Part shown: positions 1 through 10,289 of the stretch, in pieces
Numbering within the stretch: position 1 is the stretch's first letter
How the letters are laid out: the number at the start of each line of letters is the position of its first letter
Source of the DNA: Daedaleopsis sinensis
Lineage: Eukaryota; Basidiomycota; Agaricomycetes; Polyporales; Polyporaceae
Reading direction: 5' to 3'
Length of the DNA: 64,000 nt
Assembly (NCBI GenBank): GCA_033807695.1
Contig: CM066308.1
Coordinates: 992,001-1,056,000 of the forward strand
The notes under the pieces: generated by a model
The model's input: the letters and a program-made list of their open reading frames with translations, nothing else
Database searches by the model: none
What the model was told of the DNA's origin: nothing
Made by a program: the position numbers and the translations under genes

Positions 1-1466
1 ATCGTCAGTGGCCGTAGCTTGAAGCCCTGTGTAAATGTGAATGTTATAACTGTGTGAGCTCATCGTGTTGCATATAAGAGAGGGAGCACACGGCGCGCAC
101 CTCTTGCTGACACTGCGCGAGCTTCGCGTGGTCCCCGTCCGCCGCGCGCATGAACTCGCGCATGGGCCGCATCGCCGCGTTCCGGCAGAGCTCCTTGAGG
201 TCGGAGCCAGACAAGCCCTCAGACTGCTCTGCAAGCAGCCGGATCGAGAAGCCCTCTTCCAGCTGGGTGTCTTGAAGCATCTGTAATATCGAATATGTCG
301 TTGGCCGCGCGCGAGCATGGGACAGCGAGGAAGGGACGTACAAGGTTGAGGATTTTTTGCCGCTGGTCGACGTCAGGGAGCCCAATAGAGAAGCGCTTCG
401 GCATGCGTCGGAGAATGGCAGAGTCGATGTCGTTCGGCCGGTTCGTGGCTCCGAGGACTAAAATCCGGTCTGTACTCGACGTCAAGCCGTCCCATAGCCT
501 GATACGAGGTGGCTCTTTGAGCACAAATGTACAAGAGACGATTGAGACATGAGCTCACGTCATGAACTCTGCCTTCATCATCCCCGTCACCTCATGGTCG
601 CCCTTCGTGCGCTCCCTCAGGAACGAGTCGATCTCGTCAATGAACACGATACTCGGCTGTGTCTTCCGCGCGAGCGAGAACAGGCCCGCCACGAGCTTGT
701 TGGACTCGCCGTACCACTTGTTCGTGAGCACGGACGCGGCGATGTTGATGAACGTCGCCCCGGACTCCTTCGCAAGCGCCTTCGCGAGCATCGTCTTGCC
801 GCACCCGGGCGGGCCGAACAGCAGGACACCCTTTGGCGCTCCGAGTAGTGATGAGGAGGCGAAGAGGTCGGGGTAGAGGAGGGGGTAGATGACGGACTCG
901 CGCAGCGAGGAGATGATTGGGTCTAGTCCGCCGATATCTTGCGCGGAGGGGCGTCGGTGGACGTGTGACGTGTGTGGCAGGAGCAGAAGGACACATACCT
1001 GTGAAGCGGACACCGATGTCGTCTGGGTGGATGACCTCGGAGGCAATCTGGCCTGGAGATGGAGAGATATGGATGTGAAGTGGCTTAGAGAATGGAATAA
1101 AGCGTACTTTCGTATTCATCCAACTGAAGGTCCTTGTGACCAAGACTCTCCAGTGCCTTCAGGCTCTTCTGCTTGACCTCCTTCCGTTCTACTGGCGACA
1201 TAGAGTCCATGACCCACTGCAAGACTACGACATTAGGATTCTGCATAACATGGTCGGCGAGAGACGTACTCTTAGTGTGTAATAAAGGGCTACCTTGACG
1301 GGACGGTCAGTCTGACATGTTGCCGCATTTCAATATGAAGAAACATACTTGAGACGCGGCAAATATGGCCACTATACAGCCTCCGTGATCAGCAAACTTG
1401 AGAGGTGGTTGTTTCCAGGTACTTACCATCAAAGATAGCTCGCTTGGTAGTTGCTGAGATCGCCAT
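1..1466 (-). CDS. MSP1: Msp1/ATAD1-type AAA ATPase, copy A (3' end cut by window edge)
   Basis: AAA ATPase of the Msp1 family, which extracts mislocalised tail-anchored proteins from the mitochondrial outer membrane (family knowledge). Read on the minus strand with exons about 1108-1240, 999-1052, 559-937, 342-498, 101-280 and 1-26. Visible motifs are [18 protein letters not shown], Walker A GPPGCGKT, the pore-side KWYGES segment, Walker [24 protein letters not shown] followed after an intron by LWDGLTSS, sensor [10 protein letters not shown] with the paired arginines LRRMPKRF, and a C-terminal helix region [15 protein letters not shown]. The last exon reads GFKLRPLTI, matching the usual Msp1 tail, and continues past position 1. 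The N-terminal membrane anchor is not clear; the start at 1466 ([13 protein letters not shown]) is tentative. A near-identical second copy lies at 10290-11646. Confidence 0.85.
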
Positions 1467-1754
1467 GTTGTCCGCCTTGAAGGTACCTTGAAGGCAAGTG
1501 GTACATAGAAAGTGGTAGTACGCGGGAGAGGAGGATAGCGCCCGTGAGTAAGCGCCATTCGTTGGATGAAAACACGCGACTTGGGAGCCTCTTGGGAGCC
1601 CGGTATCCGTCCGCCCCCCGTTCAATAGGACCTGTACATCGTCTGCCTAGGGGATAAGTACAAGTCACCCATGGCCAGGAGTCAACTAGTCACCTATGTT
1701 CTGCGACTCCCCCGGGCTCCTTGTATCCCAACTCTTCTTGCTAGTACTGCTCGT
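140..1754. repeat. Segmental duplication, left copy
   Basis: This stretch matches 10320-11935 almost base for base in the same orientation, with a constant offset of 10180-10181 apart from single-base indels. It covers the Msp1 coding exons except the last two pieces, the presumed promoter and about 80 bp beyond. The left limit falls inside codon-level coding sequence (just after REFMRA), and the right limit lies at the shared ctagtactgctcgt. Introns are as conserved as exons, so the duplication is recent or kept alike by gene conversion. Confidence 0.93.
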
Positions 1755-2256
1755 GCTCTCTGCACATCTGTCCACTCGCGTCCGCCGCCGCCGCCTCAGT
1801 CTCTGCCCCGTCGCTGCCCAAGCCCCGCCTCAGGCCAAATCCCTCGCTCCTCGCTCTCAGACCTATACGCGCTCACGCACACACTCGGCCAAAGTGCAGC
1901 GAGACGGATTCCTGCCTACCTCCCCGATCACCACCAGTCCTGCTGCGTCCGATAGCCCTCGCCCACCCGATCCCGCCCGTCGCTGTGCCTGCACTCCTCG
2001 TCCGCCCACGCACTGGCACTTGGGCTTGCAGGCACCGCTCGCCCTAGACGTCCTTCGTCCATCCCCTCCGCCAGCTCCATCTCTAGTCCCTCTAGCGCGC
2101 GACTGCTCAAATGCTCCTTTCCGTGAGTGACATTGTCCTACCCGCCTCCCCCTCGCTCTCGTCCTCCCCTCGCCCCAAGAACGTGACAAACGTCATCGGG
2201 CACACGCTGTCCACCATCCCTGCCATACGCGCGACAGTCCGACGTGCCCCACCGTC
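1755..2256. other. C-rich stretch without recognisable gene
   Basis: Starts right at the edge of the Msp1 duplication. The plus strand is strongly C-rich with several overlapping open frames, none of which resembles a known family. It could be the first exon of the candidate repeat gene that follows, but no start is convincing. Confidence 0.5.
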
Positions 2257-3051
2257 GTAATACACCAATCCCTGCCCGGTCCGCCTCCATATCCATCACT
2301 GCTCTCCCAATTCCTATCCGCCCGCCCGCTAACACATATCTACAGGCTGCGCTTAACGATCTGCATCGAACGCGCTCCCTCGCGCCCCGATCCGACGACT
2401 TTGAAAATCGACTCAAAGCATCGTTTTCATTGCTACTCCCCACTCGTCTCACTGGATCTCTCCCCACCGCCAGGATCTTGACTTCAGCACTCGACACATA
2501 CTCGAACGTCTGCCGGACGACGTGCGCCGGCATTCCTGGAGGTCGTACTTCACTACTGCACCCCGATCTTCGTAAGGTGCGTCACCAAATCCGACATCTC
2601 TCGCCCGTCTCTCATCTGTTCGCGAGTTAACTCATATCGTCAGATCGCGCTCAACATTACGCGTCGAACGAGACCGGTATCGCCTCGATCCGACGACTTC
2701 TCAAAATCGCTCGAAACCGCCGATTTCATTGCTTTTCACCACCACCCCGACTCGTCCCCCGTCTCCCCTCTCTCCTCCGCCCGCAACTCGGATGCTCCAC
2801 TTAATACGACCTCGAATGACCCTCAGACAGCGTGCACCGACGTTAGTGACCGTCGTACTCAACGGCTGCGCCCGGATCTCCCCCTGGTACGTCACCAATC
2901 CCGACATAACTCTCTCGTTTCTCAACCGTCCGCGTGCTAACGCTTATCGGCAGAACGCGTCGAACGTTCCGCGTCCAACGCCGACGGTCCCACCGCGATC
3001 CGACGAGGTCTCAAAATCGACATCCACAGCGATCTCATGGGACTCCCTGAG
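2257..3051 (+). repeat. Imperfect tandem exon-intron repeat array (candidate orphan gene)
   Basis: Three related units each carry an intron-like segment and then a similar exon start. Predicted introns are 2257-2345, 2577-2643 and 2887-2953; the last two are both 67 bp, begin gtgcgtcacc or gtacgtcacc and end with a gttaac or gctaac branch-like site and a cag. The exons 2346-2576 and 2644-2886 have no stop in one frame (77 and 81 codons), and each contains PRSDDF; the third begins similarly with PRSDEV and ends at a gtgagc donor at 3052. A fourth weaker echo (AEHFSKSAA in another frame) follows near 3151. No family was recognised. It may be a fast-evolving repeat protein or a decayed tandem duplication; other frames are also open because the DNA is GC-rich, so the reading frame is not proven. 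Confidence 0.45.
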
Positions 3052-3828
3052 GTGAGCACCCTCTCCCGGCCGAACGATGGCGCCGCGCGCCGCGCGACTC
3101 ACGCACACTGCATGCACGACCATGCGCCCCATGCACGACGCGTTCGCAGGCCCCGCAGAGCACTTCTCGAAATCGGCCGCATGCGTGCGCACGCCCACTG
3201 GCAAGCCCGGTCGAGCCGAACTCTCGACTCGGCCGGGCTCGGGCGGCGTGCGCGCCATCCTCGACTCGGACGCCTCGCGCGAGCGTCGTGCACACACGTC
3301 CGAAGCCGTGCGGGCCGCAGAACACTCGGCGCACGACGTTCGCGCGGGCGGGGAGGCTCGAACGCCGCTCTCGCGATCTCGCGAACCGACGCCCCGTCCC
3401 GCCCTAGACACACACTTGTCTGTCGCAGGCACACCCCTGTGCATGGGAGGGCCGTCCCGCCGCCGCCGCCGGGCGCGAGATCGTCGCGCCCGAGCGCAAC
3501 AGGTGCGCGTTCGTCTCATATCTCACCAGCTGCGGCAGGATGTAGCGCCAGCCTTCGGAACGTCACAGACGGGTGCGTCCCCGGCCTGCCTGCGCCGTCC
3601 GTCCGTCCGTGCACGCCACCGCCGCGGCGACGCGTCTGGGACCGCCGCCGCTCGTGCACCGGCCCAGGGTGCGGGTCGACGTCCCTGCTGCGAGCTGCAA
3701 CGGTCCCGAGGACGCCGCAGGCCGTGCTCGACGTCCGGGTCTCCAAGGCCGCTGCCGGGGCAGTCTCGAGCGCGCCGCCCTCGCAGTGGGCGTGCACGAC
3801 GCCGGGACGCGGGCGCGCCCGCCTGTGT

Positions 3829-3850
3829 GAGCGGCGAGACGGACGGACGG
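3829..3850. repeat. 22-bp direct repeat, copy 1
   Basis: The 22 bases beginning gagcggcgagac recur exactly at 4127-4148, about 298 bp downstream, and the second copy runs directly into a strong hairpin. Confidence 0.85.
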
Positions 3851-4126
3851 GCCGTCGGGGACGTGCTACTGCTGGGGAACAGGAACGAAGGGTGAGCGCG
3901 CGGGCGCGGTACGGTATGTAACTACTGTGTAGTATCGTAGTTCAAGCTTAATGGCAGCATTCGCCGGGTTTCGGCGACCTCCCCGTCCCCTCTGCGAGTC
4001 GCGACGGTCCGAAGTCGTAGCGCGGCGCGCACCCGAGCCGCGGTGCAGAGTCCGTCGCCGGTCCCCTGCTCTCACAGCGGCGCGCAGGGCTCTCGGACGC
4101 GTGCGAGACGGCTTGATCGCGTGCTC

Positions 4127-4148
4127 GAGCGGCGAGACGGACGGACGG
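4127..4148. repeat. 22-bp direct repeat, copy 2
   Basis: Exact copy of 3829-3850. Its last two bases form the start of the 4147-4173 hairpin; the first copy lacks this hairpin. Confidence 0.85.
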
Positions 4149-4173
4149 CCCCGCCCGCGGGAGAGGCGGGGCC
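4147..4173. repeat. Perfect 9-bp GC inverted repeat (hairpin)
   Basis: GGCCCCGCC at 4147-4155 and its reverse complement GGCGGGGCC at 4165-4173 flank a 9-base loop. No T-run follows. Function unknown. Confidence 0.8.
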
Positions 4174-4940
4174 GACTCGGAGTCTACAGGCGGGCTGTCG
4201 GGAAGCACTTAATAGTAAGTCAGCGGGGCGGGGGCGGGGTCCGGCACGACACGTACATACGGCGCAGTCACGATACTATGCACAGTCCGCGGCGGGCGTT
4301 CAACGTTCCGGCGCGAGTCGGGCGCGGCTGGAAAAGTCGGACACGTCGTCTGCCGGTGAGAGGGGTGCCAGTGGGTGAGCGGGAGTCGGGGCGGGCAGGA
4401 GACGAGGCGGAGTGCTGACCTCGTGTGTGCCCAGTTGGGATCGAGATGCGGGTGAGTTTGACTCGAACGAGAGCCGGGACCGCAAAGTCCATGCCCTCCC
4501 CGAGCGGGCTGTGTCTCTCGACTATCTATACATAGACAGTCGGATACAAGTGTCTAATAGTACGCCTGCAGCCATCCGAGATGGACATTGAAGTTAGCAC
4601 AGCGGGCCGGAGCTCGGGGGACACAGATAGACAGACATACCTAATCTTCGATAGTCAAAGTAGCCGTGCTGGTGTCCGCGATCGCACACGCGGATCTGAA
4701 GGACAGCACTTTCAGCATCTGGAGCGGTGTTCAAGGGTGCGGCGCGGGAACGACGCACGTACGACCGTAACGCAGGTGCCGGACGCAACACAGTCCAGTG
4801 TGCGGAGCCGCGCGTGTAGACAGGTAGGGGAAGTCAGCTGCACGCCGCGCAAAGAGGCGGGTCGCGAGCGTGACTACAGGCAGTCTAGAGTAAATGGTAG
4901 TTAGCATTAGAATACATGTGCGCAAGTGAAAGATACGTAC

Positions 4941-5565
4941 CTCAGACGGCGGTCTCGTCAGTGCGCGAAGCTTCGCCGTGCCGCGGGGCCGGCTCTGTGG
5001 CCGCCACCCTGCAAAAGAACAAGAAGATGTTAGTAAGTGCGCAGTTACTGGTCTAATCCATACGCACTATGTCATCCAGACCGTCGGGTGATCGCGCGAG
5101 TAGCTGGAAAGACAAAGTAAGGTCAGTCGAAGCCTGTACCGGGACAAGATCTGCCACGGCTAGAACAGGCTTTACTCACCAATGCGCACGCAGATCCGTA
5201 GTCGGTAGTCGGAGCGAGGAGTATAAGGGAGGCGTCGAGTGAGCTAGATCGTGCACGCAGATCAGATTGACGTGCCGAAGACGAAGGCGACGAAAGCGAA
5301 GGGGGACGAGTGGCCCGGCGGGATAGCCTGTTGGAGCAGAATGGCGGAGCCGGAGTAGTGTCGACAACAGGAGGAGGAGTGTGTCAGGTAAGACTGAGTA
5401 TGGTACAGTGGGTGGATGGGTGAGTGAGAGGAGGGAGGGAGAGGAGGGGGGGGGGAGGCACACTGAAAGGAAAGGGGAGAGGGAGTGCTGGTCGGACTCG
5501 ACGAGGACCTCGAGGTACTTGTACTCCTCGAGCTTGGCCCGTGCGCATCCCCCACGGTCACTTGA
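4941..5565 (-). CDS. Candidate multi-exon hypothetical gene (fragmentary)
   Basis: The minus strand shows good fungal intron signals here: a gtgagt donor with a tttccag acceptor, then gtgcgt with a ttactaac branch-like site and ttttgcag, leaving a 36-bp exon and a terminal exon near 4948-5010. At the upstream side about 5495-5545, one frame reads the helical, coiled-coil-like stretch LEEYKYLEVLVESDQ, which looks more like real protein than the surrounding low-complexity frames. A serine- and proline-rich stretch lies between. The pieces do not join into one convincing frame, and I recognise no family. It may be a decayed or orphan gene. Confidence 0.25.
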
Positions 5566-7280
5566 TCAGGCCGTGTGGAAGTGACAACACGCACTTCACA
5601 CGCTTGCTCCGGGGGTGCCGGGCGCGGGACCAACCAGAGGGGGACACGGGGGATGAGGAAGACGGGAAGAGGGGGACCCTGCGCGTGTGTACGGAAATGC
5701 CGCAGGTTCCGAGTAGGCAAGAGCCTGGAATCTTCTCAGCCTCTTCGGGTAGTGGCGCGAGCGCTCGGCTAAAGTCTGAGGCAGTTCTCGTTGCGCCGCC
5801 GTCGTAAATTGGACCGGCAGGGGCTCGAGGACAAGGTCTCGCGTGGAAAACGCTATTTGCAAGTTCCCTGGCTGTTTCGGGGGAGTTGGACTCAAATAAA
5901 GGTGTTTGTAAAGCATACCATATGTGGAGGTCTCCAATAGGCTGCGCTGTGGTCAGTACCATGCTTGTGTGTCTGCATAAATCATCTATTGATCAGAAAT
6001 CTCGGTTTCCGAGCTCAAACTCAATAATACAGCACTTACATGAAGTAGAGGCCAGTTCTTTATGGTATCAGCTTGACAGTCTCAAGAATCATTGAATGGG
6101 TCAGTTATGCTCCCGGAATTGGTTCTACTGAGTGCACAATGTCAGCTTTCTGTTAGAGATCGGCGGAGGAAGACGGAGAAAGACGCCCGGCGTTGAGTAT
6201 GGCTGTCCGCATTTGGACAGCCGTTCTCGCGGCTTGCCTGTGACGCTCATCTCCGCCGCTTCCCAGTGCAACCTCCGCCGTTCCCCCTTTGCCCACGCTC
6301 GCGCCGCACTCAACGGCGGCCGTCAATGCATGACTGTAAATCTATCCTGGCGCAGAATTAGAGGCAGGCTTGAAGCTGCCTCGACTCGGAGTAAGTCTGG
6401 TAAGTTTACTGAACTTCTCATATTCCGTCCGCTGTAGCAGTGATACTCGGACTACGCTCTATGTACTACATAGAGACCTTTACATAGTATATTCAGGTCC
6501 CGACAGATGAGCAAGTGACTACTGTTGCTTAGTGCTGATAGACCGACAACCGTGCATTAATCTGAATTTCGTGGAACTCCCCCTTCGCTAGCGGCAGAAA
6601 TATACGAGTTCGCCGTGCCATGCAGACATTGACGTCATTTCCAGAGATGGATATATCTCACGGACCCTGCTGGCGCACGCGAACAGAGCGAATTATCCGC
6701 CTGATGGGCGGTGCTTTCTAGACTCGGCCGCATTCCTGGGAACGGCGTGTTTCATGTGCCTGTCCGCACACAATGTCCATCCGCCCCCCATGGCCCTCGT
6801 ATACTGTCCTCTGCCTGGCGACAGCAGCGTGTAGTATGTGCAGACAGTACTGAGACTGCTCAGTAAGACTTATCAATAGATTGTGAGAGGGACTCAGGTT
6901 AGCCATGGTTGCATCAAGAATTCCAGAACACGTCTCGCGCAAGAATGTTCTGAGCAATTTGCGTGGCTGCTTCTCGCCAAATTTAGCCACCTGAAACAGC
7001 TGTCACACTCCCAAGGTTTGCGACCGTGCATGAGTGCGCTACAAATCTACTCAGCTGGAAATGTATTCCGTACCACAAATATCCACTGTGCTGCTAGCTA
7101 GCCAAGTCCTCTGAACAGCATGCAGGCCTTGTTCAAACGTAGGTGGAGTATAATATTGGGCTGTTCCGCCGAGTGTTCCCACTCGGAGGCGTGGAGAGTC
7201 TCGACCCCCGTCATGAGCGCGTGCGAACAGCGTCCGGGTACGTAAGTAGGTCCCTCGGGCCACACACCAAATTCGCTGTT
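5566..7280. other. No recognisable gene
   Basis: Open frames in this stretch are short and lack family motifs or consistent splice sites. The only clear structure is the hairpin at 6201-6222 and its outer arms. Confidence 0.5.
6201..6222. repeat. Hairpin with 8-bp perfect stem, outer arms around it
   Basis: GGCTGTCC (6201-6208) and GGACAGCC (6215-6222) flank a 6-base loop. Outside it, cggcggagg at 6161-6169 is answered by cctccgccg at 6272-6280, giving a larger interrupted inverted repeat of about 120 bp, the size of a small non-autonomous element or structured RNA. No coding role seen. Confidence 0.7.
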
Positions 7281-7598
7281 TGGACCTTCACACGTTTCTG
7301 AAGCAGTTTGCCCCCATCAGATCTTATTCTCCCTTCTCTACGTACTACACTCTCTTAGCTACGCTACGACCCGAACACCCACCACCAGCTCCCTCGCCCT
7401 CGTGGATGCCCCCTCCCTCGAACACATCCCTTTCCCCCCACCTCGCGAGCGAGCATGAGGACACGATGCGACAGTCGTCGTTGTCTCCGCCAGCCCTCGT
7501 GAGTGTGCTCGCTCACTACACTGCTACACGCTGTACTCATCCACACCTAGCTCATCGAGATGGTAGACTCACGAGGCCGGTGGTCTCCCAAGCATTCT

Positions 7599-7687
7599 CG
7601 ACGTGTCTACGCGTCCTCGACGCGTCCACGTCCCTGGGTGTCAACCTCAGACACCCTGACGCGTTGGGGACGCGTCGAGACACGTCG
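7599..7687. repeat. Nested three-tier palindrome of about 89 bp
   Basis: Three sets of arms share one centre: outer cgacgtgtc (7599-7607) with gacacgtcg (7679-7687); middle ctcgacgcgtcc (7616-7627) with its exact complement (7668-7679); inner gggtgtc (7636-7642) with gacaccc (7650-7656) around a 7-base loop. The middle and outer arms abut on the right side at 7679. It could extrude as a cruciform or fold as an RNA hairpin. Confidence 0.85.
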
Positions 7688-8357
7688 CTGTCTCTCGACT
7701 CGGACACCCGACGCGCCTCATCGCGTTCACGAAGGACCAATGGCGGCGGCTGAGGATACAGGTCGCGGATGGTGTTCACAAGGTATGCACTTCGCTCTGT
7801 CGCTCGCCAGAGAGCTTGTCACTGACGGCGTGCGCAGACAAAAGTCCTGACACGGCGCTGACAGCGGAGGCGTGCTGCGTGAGCGAGATGGCAGGTCCCG
7901 GTGCTGTGAGGCAGATTCCCTGGTGAGTGCGATTCATGCTCATCTCCGGGCTTGCACGTACTCACTCCTGTTGTCTTGAAGCAGTTGCTCGCCGCTGACA
8001 AGCTCGGACGGCCGCGTACCTACCACCAGACACGTCTGGAGCGCGTCTTCATGTCGCTTGCCGGGTTTGAACACTCAGCGTCGCGTCTGAGCGCGATGAG
8101 GCGGCCATCTGCTTGTCCTCGGGAACAGCAAAGCACCCTTTCGCCTCTCGTTGAGCACACAGGTCACCGGAACAAAGTTGGTACATACCTTGCGTCATCT
8201 CGCACTCACGTACGCTGCTGACATGTGAACAGCCGCGCACTGTGGCAAATGCACGGTCTTGCTATCATGTTTGCGAAAGCTCGGGAGTTGCGGACGGCGC
8301 ATCGTCCGGGGTACGCATATCGGGGCAAGGTATGTCGGCGGTCTTTGTCGGGCGATC

Positions 8358-9310
8358 GCGACGACTCACCTGCGGTTTGCAGCTCGTTCGTGAACAGACG
8401 GCGGGGCTTTCTGTGCGACAGAACACCAGCGATGTCATTGCTGCGGTGCTGGACAAGCAGCCCAGCGCGAAGCTTCGTGTGGCACGCGCCGCTCTCACTC
8501 CGAGGCCGCTCCAGATCTCGACGGGCCTGCTGCTATCCTGCGGAGCTTCCGTGGCGGAGCCGCGGTCGTCGAGAAGGTCGTTCGACGTACCTCAAAGAAG
8601 CACGGAATCGCAGAGCAGCAATGCACGACCAGGTACGTACTTTGACAACGGCTGGTCCCCGAGATGAGACTGACGGATCGGCACGTCAGGGCCACTGTCG
8701 AGACGACTCACCTGTGCGATGTACATGAGCCGGCGCGGGACCTACATCGTGGCAGGGCCGCGGTTGTCGACTCAGTTCGCGGACGTACCGTGTGCAAGAT
8801 CGGGGATCGCACGCAGGTACGTCACCGTACCTCGGCGGCGAATGGCTGAGGTTGAGCGCTGACGAATCGAAGCTTCAGGATACTTACTCAAGACGACTCA
8901 CCTGTGTGGTGGTCGCAGCAGCGTACACAGCACCGTGGGGCTCCCGCGGCAGAGCCGCGGTCTGCGACGACGTCTACGGACCTCGACGGTACGCGCAACG
9001 CCGGGTCCGGAGACGGACGTCAATGGCAATCGTGTGCCGTACGTGTCATCGCACTGCCAGCCGCCTCCCGGCGAGGCCTGTAGCCATGGCCTTCGTACGA
9101 GGCCGGAGGTCACAGAGTGGCGACGCACCGTCAACCAGTGGTGGAGGAGTGCTACATATGGCGGCGGCGGCGGTCTAGGGCACAAGACTGTATATGCGTA
9201 CGTACCTTGTGCGTCCCAAGCCGTCGTGGACGAGACTAACGTCGCGTCGTGGACAGGACTTCCGTCGGACACGGTGAGGACGAGCGGTGACGTCACGCGT
9301 CAACCGCTCA
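8358..9310 (+). repeat. Degenerate tandem repeat series with splice-like borders
   Basis: The element gacgactcacctg occurs at about 8360, 8702 and 8892. Each is followed at some distance by a gagccgcggtc or gggccgcggtt element (about 8560, 8756 and 8950) and then by a caggtacgt-like or gtacgc site (8627, 8817 and 8988). Spacing is uneven (342 and 190 bp). The order of elements is kept while the sequence between has diverged, as in an old duplication of an exon-plus-intron unit. No protein family recognised. Confidence 0.45.
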
Positions 9311-9481
9311 AGAGCAGATCAGATCGAAGTCAGCAGCTGGCGTGTGTGGAGGGCGAGAACGGGTGCATGTCTTTCACGGTCGTCCCGGGGCAGGCAATGG
9401 ATGCGGGGTGGTCGCAGGATGTGCGTCAGGCGTCCGAGGGTGGGCCACGGCGGGAGCTGGAGGGCGGGGTCGGCGCGGCGT

Positions 9482-9516
9482 GGGACTCGGGACTCGGGAC
9501 TCGGGACTCGGGACTG
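9482..9516. repeat. Minisatellite of 7-bp unit, five copies
   Basis: Four exact units gggactc and a fifth variant gggactg in a row. Because 7 is not a multiple of 3, all three frames stay open through it and give a repeating GLGTRDS-type translation, which is an artefact rather than a protein repeat. Confidence 0.95.
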
Positions 9517-9983
9517 GGACGGCGGAGTCGACGCGAGAGTCGAGACGGGGCCGACAGACAAGAGCGACGAGAAGAAGGAGCGACCTACCGTTGTCGTTCG
9601 TGAAGCGCGGTACGTTCTCGTTCGATTCCAGTCCGTTCGACACCCGCGACGTGGCCCGAGTCGAGTCGAAGCCGCCCAGTCCGAGTTTCGAAGGCGAAGA
9701 CAGAGCGGCGGCAGCAACCCAGCTGGAGCCCGGAGAGACTGCAGCACGAGTGGGTACGCAGTGTAGGCGGGAGGCAGGGGCGACGGAGGTGGTGGTGGTG
9801 GGCGGAAGGAAGGTGCGGGAGCGCTGCGAGTCCGGAAATGGGCATGGAGACGCCCGTGAGGGTACTGACCGCCGGGAGGTTATGAATGGAGGGTGCACGA
9901 GCGGGCGGTCTATGCGTGTTTCTGTATGAGTTATATGCAATTCGTACTCGTTCTAGCTCTCTGCGCCGTCTGTTCCGAGTCCC

Positions 9984-10104
9984 TCTCCTCTGAGCCGTCT
10001 CTGCTCTCCTCTGAGCCGTCTCTCCTCCCCCGAGTCTCCCTCTCCTCCCCCGAGTCTCCCTCTCCTCCCCCGAGTCTCCCCTCCTCCCCCCCCTCCCCCT
10101 CCCA
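9984..10104. repeat. Polypyrimidine minisatellite (about 20-bp units)
   Basis: Two units around tctcctctgagccgtc (9984 and 10005, period 21) pass into three exact 20-bp units starting tctcctcccccgag (10021-10080), then a run of C and T to about 10104. It lies about 220 bp from the left border of the right Msp1 copy. Confidence 0.92.
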
Positions 10105-10289
10105 TTCGTAGTCGCACTCGTAGTCGCACCCGATGTAGCAGCCAACGAAATATATTTCTGTGCTATGTACACGCCGTCTCCTGCCCGCCCCCACCATATC
10201 CACCCCCGCCCTCGACACCCTTATGCCCCTGCGCACACCCTATCTCCCGCTTTATTTCTCTGGTGGGCAACTCGTCGCCATCACGGACA

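Larger units (their letters stand above)
3052..4940. other. GC-rich stretch with overlapping open frames, no recognised gene
   Basis: Several frames are open for 250-300 codons on the plus strand (3037-3921), but the translations are arginine- and alanine-rich, mutually overlapping and without family signature, as expected of GC-rich DNA. Possible splice sites (cag at 3149, 3429 and 3504) would extend the preceding repeat array, but no consistent frame emerges. Confidence 0.5.
7281..9480. other. GC-rich region with intron-like punctuation, no recognised gene
   Basis: The plus strand carries many gtacgt, gtgagt and cag sites and medium open frames, but no domain is recognisable. It includes a nested palindrome (7599-7687) and a degenerate repeat series (8358-9310) described separately. 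Confidence 0.45.

Noticed and set aside
1307..1558. Separate small gene beginning MALTHGRYPPLP next to Msp1
   Set aside because: Present in both duplicated copies but in the 5' region of the Msp1 gene; one copy differs in the reading, and no family resemblance is visible.
3037..3921. Long overlapping plus-strand frames (294 and 272 codons)
   Set aside because: Two frames are open over the same GC-rich DNA, with Arg/Ala-rich composition and no motif. This is typical of chance openness at high GC.
9342..9940. ORFs with GLGTRDS repeats on the plus strand and long frames on the minus strand
   Set aside because: The protein repeat is produced by the 7-bp minisatellite, which keeps every frame open; no conserved motif either side.
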